Assembly (NCBI GenBank): GCA_947593275.1
Contig: CANQDN010000001.1
Coordinates: 1 to 25,986, forward strand
From: an uncultured Bacilli bacterium
GTDB taxonomy: Bacteria; Bacillota_I; Bacilli_A; RF39; UBA660
Direction: 5' to 3'
Length of the DNA: 25,986 nt
The notes under the pieces are model-generated. The model searched no databases and was not told the DNA's origin. It saw only the letters and a program-made list of their open reading frames with translations. Made by a program: the position numbers and the translations under genes. Below are positions 21,873-25,986 of this stretch, in pieces (the first letter of the stretch is position 1; the number at the start of each line of letters is the position of its first letter).

Positions 21873-21933
21873 TGTTATATTGACTTTTATGACGAACTGT
21901 TATAAAATAATTTATATATAACATATTGTTATA
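21873..21933. promoter_or_regulatory. Promoter of copy C with repeated TGTTATA operator sites
   Basis: TTGACT (21880-21885), a 17-base spacer and TAAAAT (21903-21908) form the promoter. TGTTATA occurs at 21873-21879, 21898-21904 and 21927-21933, and inverted as TATAACA at 21917-21923, the last two making a palindrome with a 3-base centre. They overlap the -35, the -10 and the leader, a repressor-like layout. Confidence 0.7.
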
Positions 21934-21951
21934 AAAAAGGATGTGGAAAAG

Positions 21952-23394
21952 TTGAAGTATGAAAAATTAAATAAAAATTATACTAAAATTATTATAATGG
22001 GGTTAATAGTAATAATTATAATAGGTAGTGTATTGGTATTAAATATTACAAAATCAAAGTATAAGACTACTGTTAGTGTGCCTATTGTTAATGGTACTAT
22101 TAAGTATAGTGGTGGTTATGATTTTAAGATTATGGCTTTATATCAGCAGAAAGAGAATCAAGCTTGTGATGATGATAATTGCTATGAAAGTATAGATAGA
22201 ATGCCATATTCTGGATATGTTATAAATACAGATAAAAGCTATTGTAGTATTAATGGCAATGAAAGGGATACAGAAGCAAAATTATATACTGAAAATGGTA
22301 AACATATTATTGAAAATCTTGCTAAAAATGAAAAATGTTATTTGTATTTTGATAGAAGGGCAGAAAGTGTAATAATTGCTAATTCAAATTTTATAGAGGG
22401 AATTCCTGATTTTACAAAAACAACTTGTGATGCTATATGTGCCGATAGTAACTCAGCTTTATATAAAATAGAAGATGATTTTGGGGATAGTTATTACTTT
22501 AGAGGAACAGTGGAAAATAATTGGGTAAAGTTTGGAAAAATGGGAAGCGATGGAGCAGATATTTATTGGCGAATCATTCGAATAAATGGAGATGGAACAA
22601 TCAGACTCATATATTCTGGGAATGATAATCCTGCAATAACTGGAGCACAAACAAATGCACTAAGTGGATCATTTAATGGAACATATGGCGATAACATGTA
22701 TGCAGGTTATGAGTATCAAAAAGATATAGCTCATGGAAGAGGCACAAAAAGTTCTGCCTTAACTACATTAGAAAAATGGTTTGAAACTAATTTAGTAGAT
22801 GAATGGAATAATGGGGATGGAAGAATAGATATAAATGCCGGTTTTTGCAATGACAGATCAAATTCAACAAATAGTAATATAACATGGCAAGAAAATTTGC
22901 CTGATACTGGAGGTACTGGAAATACATATACATATTATGGAGGATTTTTAAGAATAGAAAGAAAAAAGGACCCTATGTTGAAATGTAGCACGAATGCTCA
23001 TAAAAATGATGATTATTTTACATATGAAAAGTCAATAGGTATAAAACAGAATGGAACAGTTAGTACGATTATAAAGGGAACTCAAAGTTTAAAGTATCCT
23101 ATAGGAATTATTACTGCTGATGAAGTAGTTTTTGCAGGAGGAGTATGGGGTTCAGTGAATTCAGGATTTTGGTTACATACTGATCAAAATTATTGGACAA
23201 TGACTCCTGATTATTTTTCTCCTTCAGTTCAATTTGTGTTTAGTGTCGTGCAGAGTGGTGGTTTTACTAATCTTAATGTAAGTAATTCTAGTGGTTTTCG
23301 CCCCGTAATTAATTTAAAAGCTAATACTAAATTTACTTTTGAACATGAGAATCAGCCAAAGGGTACTTCATCTAATCCCTATATAGTATCATAA
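21952..23394 (+). CDS. Variable surface protein, copy C
   Basis: This paralogue of copy B (480 residues from the chosen start) has the same plan: basic N-terminus, membrane anchor (about 10-30), conserved KYSGGYDFKIMALY, Cys-containing middle region, EDDFGDSYYFRGTVENNWVKFG plus DIYWRIIRINGDGTIRLIY, AGFCNDRSN, LKYPIGIITADEV, YWTMTPDYF, then a variable patch and G-F-RPVINLKANTKFTFEH and NPYIVS. TTG at 21952 is chosen because it aligns with the ATG of copy B and lies 10 bases after AAGGA; GTG at 21943 is possible but too close to the ribosome site. The first 200 bases are nearly identical to copy B, whereas residues after YWTM differ strongly. It is transcribed divergently from two XRE regulators. 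Function unknown; surface binding is inferred. Confidence 0.8.
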   Translation: MKYEKLNKNYTKIIIMGLIVIIIIGSVLVLNITKSKYKTTVSVPIVNGTIKYSGGYDFKIMALYQQKENQACDDDNCYESIDRMPYSGYVINTDKSYCSINGNERDTEAKLYTENGKHIIENLAKNEKCYLYFDRRAESVIIANSNFIEGIPDFTKTTCDAICADSNSALYKIEDDFGDSYYFRGTVENNWVKFGKMGSDGADIYWRIIRINGDGTIRLIYSGNDNPAITGAQTNALSGSFNGTYGDNMYAGYEYQKDIAHGRGTKSSALTTLEKWFETNLVDEWNNGDGRIDINAGFCNDRSNSTNSNITWQENLPDTGGTGNTYTYYGGFLRIERKKDPMLKCSTNAHKNDDYFTYEKSIGIKQNGTVSTIIKGTQSLKYPIGIITADEVVFAGGVWGSVNSGFWLHTDQNYWTMTPDYFSPSVQFVFSVVQSGGFTNLNVSNSSGFRPVINLKANTKFTFEHENQPKGTSSNPYIVS

Positions 23395-23437
23395 TCTTGC
23401 TTACATTGCTTTTCTAACTTATTATATGTAGGCAAGA
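23395..23437 (+). other. Conserved 3' stem-loop, copy C
   Basis: A 12-bp stem (23395-23406 with 23426-23437, one G-U pair) encloses a 19-base loop TGCTTTTCTAACTTATTAT. It begins immediately after the stop codon, as after copy B, and is followed by AAAAACTTCATTG. Confidence 0.8.
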
Positions 23438-23451
23438 ATAAAAAACTTCAT

Positions 23452-23477
23452 TGCAAGGAACTCTTTCCTTGCTTTTT
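23452..23477 (+). terminator. Terminator of surface-protein copy C
   Basis: GCAAGGAA with TTCCTTGC around a short loop (about 23453-23474) followed by T's. Same place as the copy B terminator but with a different stem sequence. Confidence 0.75.
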
Positions 23478-23537
23478 GATTATCAATAATTTTTAAAATA
23501 TTGCATATAATAATATAGATAATATGTAGTTATTATA

Positions 23538-23577
23538 AAGATAATATCTTGACATAATTGTTATTATATGTTATTCT
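23538..23577 (+). promoter_or_regulatory. Promoter and putative operator of the relB-yafQ operon
   Basis: TTGACA (23549-23554), a 17-base spacer and TATTCT (23572-23577). The inverted repeat AAGATA-A-TATCTT (23538-23550) abuts the -35, and GATAATAT also occurs near 23517-23525. Autorepression by the ribbon-helix-helix antitoxin is the usual arrangement. Confidence 0.6.
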
Positions 23578-23603
23578 TTTTATGGAAAGTGAGATGAATA
23601 ATA

Positions 23604-23894
23604 ATGGCTAGTGCAACAAGTGCAATAAATGTAAATGTTGATGCTAAAATTAAAAAAGAAGCTACAGCAATACTGAAAGATTTAGGTTTAAATATGAGTA
23701 CTTTTATTAATATGGCTTTAACTCAAGTAGTAAAGAAAGATGGCATTCCTTTTGAAGTAGTTAATCCTAAACCAACTAGAGAGCTATTAAAAGCACTTAA
23801 AGAGGGGGAAAGATTAGAAAAAGAGATAAGAGCGGGTAAGAAAACAGGTTATCGTAATGCAAAGGAAATGCTTGAATCAATATTAGATGATTGA
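23604..23894 (+). CDS. RelB/DinJ-family antitoxin
   Basis: This 96-residue protein has the N-terminal ribbon-helix-helix of DinJ: the strand SAINVNVDAKIKKEA, then ILKDLGLNMSTFINMALTQVV, followed by the KDGIPFEVVNP segment seen in most RelB/DinJ proteins. The C-terminal part (RELLKALKEGERLEKEIRAGKKTGY...) would wrap the toxin. It neutralises the YafQ toxin and, with it, represses the operon. The stop TGA overlaps the toxin start by 8 bases, which couples their translation. ATG at 23604 follows AAGTGAGATGAAT. Confidence 0.92.
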   Translation: MASATSAINVNVDAKIKKEATAILKDLGLNMSTFINMALTQVVKKDGIPFEVVNPKPTRELLKALKEGERLEKEIRAGKKTGYRNAKEMLESILDD

Positions 23895-24201
23895 TTTTGA
23901 TTTAGATACAAAATATCATATAGATTATACTATAAAATTTAAAAAACAGTTAAAGAAAATATTAAAACAAGGTTATGATGTAGATCAATTATTAAATGTT
24001 GTGACAAACTTAGCAAATTTACAAGAACTTGATTATAAATATAGAAATCATAAAATAAATAATGATAAATATTATAAGGATTGTTATGAGTGTCATATTG
24101 ATCCCAATTGGTTACTTATTTATAAATATGTTGATGATAAATTAGTCTTATTACTTTTTGCAACTGGTAGTCATAGTGATTTATTTAAAGGTAATTATTA
24201 A
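23887..24201 (+). CDS. YafQ-type mRNA interferase toxin
   Basis: This 104-residue RelE-superfamily toxin should cut mRNA in the ribosomal A site. The family pattern is visible: helical start DYTIKFKKQLKKILKQGYDVDQLL, then Y-K-x-HKINNDKYYKDCYECHIDPNWLLIYKY with the conserved histidines and the W-LLIYK strand, and the closing FATGSHSDLF in which His and Phe belong to the YafQ active site. The length is slightly over typical because of a 12-residue N-terminal extension. It follows its antitoxin with an overlap, and a terminator follows directly. The pair sits next to the surface-protein module, consistent with an accessory region. Confidence 0.93.
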   Translation: MIDFDLDTKYHIDYTIKFKKQLKKILKQGYDVDQLLNVVTNLANLQELDYKYRNHKINNDKYYKDCYECHIDPNWLLIYKYVDDKLVLLLFATGSHSDLFKGNY

Positions 24202-24221
24202 AAGCATTTTATTGCTTTTTT
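24200..24221 (+). terminator. Terminator of the toxin-antitoxin operon
   Basis: AAAAGCA/TGCTTTT (24200-24206 with 24213-24219) with a 6-base loop and following T's; it starts at the toxin stop codon. Confidence 0.75.
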
Positions 24222-24270
24222 ATTTTAAAAAAATTATTTTCTAATATAATTTATTAGGAAGTGTTTTTTG

Positions 24271-24966
24271 ATGTTATTTAATATACTTAATATAATTAAA
24301 GATATGCTGTTTTTTACAGGTAGTTATTCTAATCAGGTGTTTCCTGATCCTTTAAGTCATGAGGAAGAAGAACAGGCGATTGATGAGATGCTTAAAGGAA
24401 GTGTTAGTGCTCGCAATAAGTTAATTGAACATAATTTAAGATTAGTTGCCCATATTGTGAAAAAATTTGATTCTGTTAAAACTAATTCCGATGATTTAAT
24501 AAGTATTGGAACTATTGGGTTAATAAAGGGGATTGATTCTTATAAAAGAAGTAAGTCTACTAAGATAACTACTTATGCAGCAAGATGTATTGAAAATGAG
24601 ATATTGATGTATTTTAGGAGTAATAAAAAGAATCAGAATACAGTTAGTTTAAATGATTCGATAGGTTATGATAAAGATGGAAATGAAATAAGCCTTATGG
24701 AAGTAATTAAAGACGATAGTATTGATATTGCAGATAGTTTGCATAAAAAAGAAAATATTGGCCTTTTAAAGAAATATTTTAAGATTTTAAGTCCGAGAGA
24801 AAAAGAAATATTAATTAAAAGATATGGGCTTTTGGGGGAAGAGGAAGAAACACAAAAGGAGATAGCTAAAAAATTGCATATATCTAGAAGTTATGTATCA
24901 AGAATTGAAAAAAGAGCTTTAACTAAAGTATTAAGAGAATTTTTGAAGAATAATAAGACTTTTTAA
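24271..24966 (+). CDS. sigK: RNA polymerase sporulation sigma factor, SigK-like
   Basis: This 231-residue sigma-70 family factor matches sporulation sigma K. A hydrophobic N-terminal stretch (MLFNILNIIKDMLFF) resembles the membrane-tethering pro-sequence of pro-SigK. It is followed by FPDPLSHEEE, region 2 (ARNKLIEHNLRLVAHIVKKFD, DDLISIGTIGLIKGIDSY, TYAARCIENEILMYFR), the SLNDSIGYDKDGNEISL linker, and region 4 with HTH QKEIAKKLHISRSYVSRIEKRAL. The gene is uninterrupted, unlike the skin-split gene of B. subtilis. ATG at 24271 is chosen after TTAGGAAG; TTG at 24268 is in frame. SigF, SigE or SigG assignments fit less well. A TATAAT lies at 24245-24250. It suggests the lineage sporulates or did so recently. 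Confidence 0.9.
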   Translation: MLFNILNIIKDMLFFTGSYSNQVFPDPLSHEEEEQAIDEMLKGSVSARNKLIEHNLRLVAHIVKKFDSVKTNSDDLISIGTIGLIKGIDSYKRSKSTKITTYAARCIENEILMYFRSNKKNQNTVSLNDSIGYDKDGNEISLMEVIKDDSIDIADSLHKKENIGLLKKYFKILSPREKEILIKRYGLLGEEEETQKEIAKKLHISRSYVSRIEKRALTKVLREFLKNNKTF

Positions 24967-24980
24967 ATAGTGGTTTGTTC

Positions 24981-25009
24981 TTTACTTTTTGGATATTTTA
25001 AAGTAAAAT
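24981..25009 (+). promoter_or_regulatory. Candidate promoter of gltX
   Basis: TTTACT (24981-24986), 17 bases and TAAAAT (25004-25009). The same stretch forms an inverted repeat TTTACTTT/AAAGTAAA around 11 bases, but without a T-run. Confidence 0.5.
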
Positions 25010-25034
25010 AAGAGTACAGAAAGAAGGAGTAATC

Positions 25035-25986
25035 ATGACTCAAAAAGAACTAGCAGATTTAATATTTCCTAATATAACAAAAACACCAGAAGATTATGAA
25101 AAAGAATATCCAGAAAGAGATTTAAAAGAAGGAGCCAAAGTAGTAAGATTTGCTCCTAGTCCAACGGGTTTTATGCATATTGGGAATATGATGAGTGCCG
25201 TTATAGATTATGTTTTAGCAAGATCTAGTGGGGGAGTATTTTTTCTTAGAAATGAAGATACTGATCAAGCAAGAACAGTAGAGGGGGCTGTAGATTTTAT
25301 TCATCATATTTTAAATTATTATGATATTAAGCCTCAAGAATATGAATATGATGGGAAAGTTGTTGGAGAGTATGGGCCTTATATTCAAAGTGAAAGAATT
25401 GAGATATATCATGCTTTTGTGAAATATTTAATTAGCATTGGAAGGGCTTATCCTTGTTTTTTAACAAAAGAAGAATTAGATGAGATAAGAGAGTATCAAA
25501 CTAAAAGTAAAAAAAGAATAGGAATATATGGGAAATATGCAAAATGTAGAGATTTAACGCCGGATGATGCTGCAAGAAGAATTAAAGCTGGAGAAAAGTT
25601 TGTTATTCGGTTTAAGTCAGAGGGGGATTTTAATCGAAAGTTTATATTTGAAGATCTAACTCAAGGTAAGTTAACATTTCCGGAGAATGACTTAGATGTA
25701 CCAATTATGAAAAGTGGAGATTTACTGCCAACTTATCATTTTGCCCATTTAGTTGATGATCATTTAATGCGGACTACACATGTTGTTCGGGGAAACGAAT
25801 GGATGAGTAGTGTACCCCTTCATTATGAGCTATTTAAAGCATTTGGTTATAAGATGCCTAAATATATTCATACATCTTTAATTTTGAAGAAAGATGAAGA
25901 AACGGGGGCAATTAGAAAAATATCTAAAAGAAAAGATCCGGAAGCTTTAATGTTCTATTATGAAGAAAAAGGTTATCCAACTATCG
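25035..25986 (+). CDS. gltX: Glutamyl-tRNA synthetase, 5' part
   Basis: The first 317 codons are present; the gene runs off the window. GltX charges tRNA-Glu, and in organisms without GlnRS also tRNA-Gln. The class I HIGH motif appears as RFAPSPTGFMHIGN (His48-Gly50), and the KMSKS counterpart as RKISKRKDPEA near residue 295. Between them, RNEDTDQAR, GPYIQSERIEIYHAF, PCFLTKEEL, KFVIRFK and the HFAHLVDDHLMRTTHVVRGNEW segment belong to the GluRS core. About 30 extra N-terminal residues precede the Rossmann fold, as in some Clostridia and Mollicutes-like bacteria. ATG at 25035 follows AGAAGGAG. Nothing abnormal is seen. Confidence 0.95.
   Translation, partial: MTQKELADLIFPNITKTPEDYEKEYPERDLKEGAKVVRFAPSPTGFMHIGNMMSAVIDYVLARSSGGVFFLRNEDTDQARTVEGAVDFIHHILNYYDIKPQEYEYDGKVVGEYGPYIQSERIEIYHAFVKYLISIGRAYPCFLTKEELDEIREYQTKSKKRIGIYGKYAKCRDLTPDDAARRIKAGEKFVIRFKSEGDFNRKFIFEDLTQGKLTFPENDLDVPIMKSGDLLPTYHFAHLVDDHLMRTTHVVRGNEWMSSVPLHYELFKAFGYKMPKYIHTSLILKKDEETGAIRKISKRKDPEALMFYYEEKGYPTI

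Noticed and set aside
24981..25007. Terminator of sigK from the TTTACTTT/AAAGTAAA repeat
   Set aside because: The stem is all A-T apart from one pair and lacks a following T-run; it coincides with a plausible gltX promoter.
1..25986. Complete diversity-generating retroelement
   Set aside because: No reverse transcriptase, accessory gene or template repeat was found; only the target-like proteins and hairpins are present.
1..25986. Mycoplasma genetic code (UGA = Trp)
   Set aside because: Several well-defined genes end in TGA (1683-1685, 23892-23894) and Trp codons are TGG.
1..25986. CRISPR array or insertion sequence
   Set aside because: No regularly spaced repeats and no transposase-like frame were seen on either strand.

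Overview
This is a very AT-rich stretch of a low-GC Gram-positive (Bacillota) chromosome, probably an uncultured gut member of the Bacilli related to the Mollicutes (RF39/Erysipelotrichia-like). The evidence is the gene content: class B sortase, uppS, class B PBP, RpmG, EF-P, a SigK-like sporulation sigma factor, a YtrA-type GntR/ABC operon and Firmicute-style AGGAGG ribosome sites. UGA is a genuine stop here (for example the MerR and RelB genes end in TGA), so this is not the Mycoplasma code. The lineage is inferred from protein character only; no database was consulted.

Layout. 1-240: 3' end of a surface-protein gene (copy A) and its 3' hairpin. 281-3610: RDD membrane protein, an autoregulated membrane-tethered MerR/YbjQ operon, a class B sortase, and a convergent secreted beta-helix protein with a sorting-signal-like C-terminus. 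3700-5480: a small accessory island (truncated Bro-N protein, 24-bp palindrome, DUF1016/YhcG nuclease) ending at a tRNA-Thr gene. 5483-9264: uppS, a small membrane protein, an orphan VirD4-like ATPase and a rhodanese. 9289-13017: two small HTH regulators, then an ABC transporter/GntR operon with an operator over its start site. 13072-14479: lone pseudopilin and endonuclease IV. 14457-16660: double-HTH regulator divergent from surface-protein copy B. 16665-21207: small conserved-looking protein, PBP, rpmG, two tiny basic proteins, efp, and a divergent PRPP synthetase. 21300-23490: two tandem XRE regulators divergent from surface-protein copy C. 23604-25986: RelB/YafQ toxin-antitoxin pair, sigK, and the 5' part of gltX.

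The most unusual content is the dispersed family of large N-terminally anchored surface proteins (copies A, B, C). Each copy ends with a conserved G-x-RPVINLK block, preceded by a strongly variable patch. Within 8 bases of each stop codon lies a 12-bp hairpin whose base and loop sequence are conserved while the upper stem changes with compensating substitutions. The two complete copies are each transcribed divergently from XRE regulators across a short operator-rich promoter. Together this looks like a repeated, regulated module: regulator, operator, variable surface protein, structured 3' element, terminator. No reverse transcriptase, template repeat or recombinase is visible here, so any active diversification mechanism is inference.
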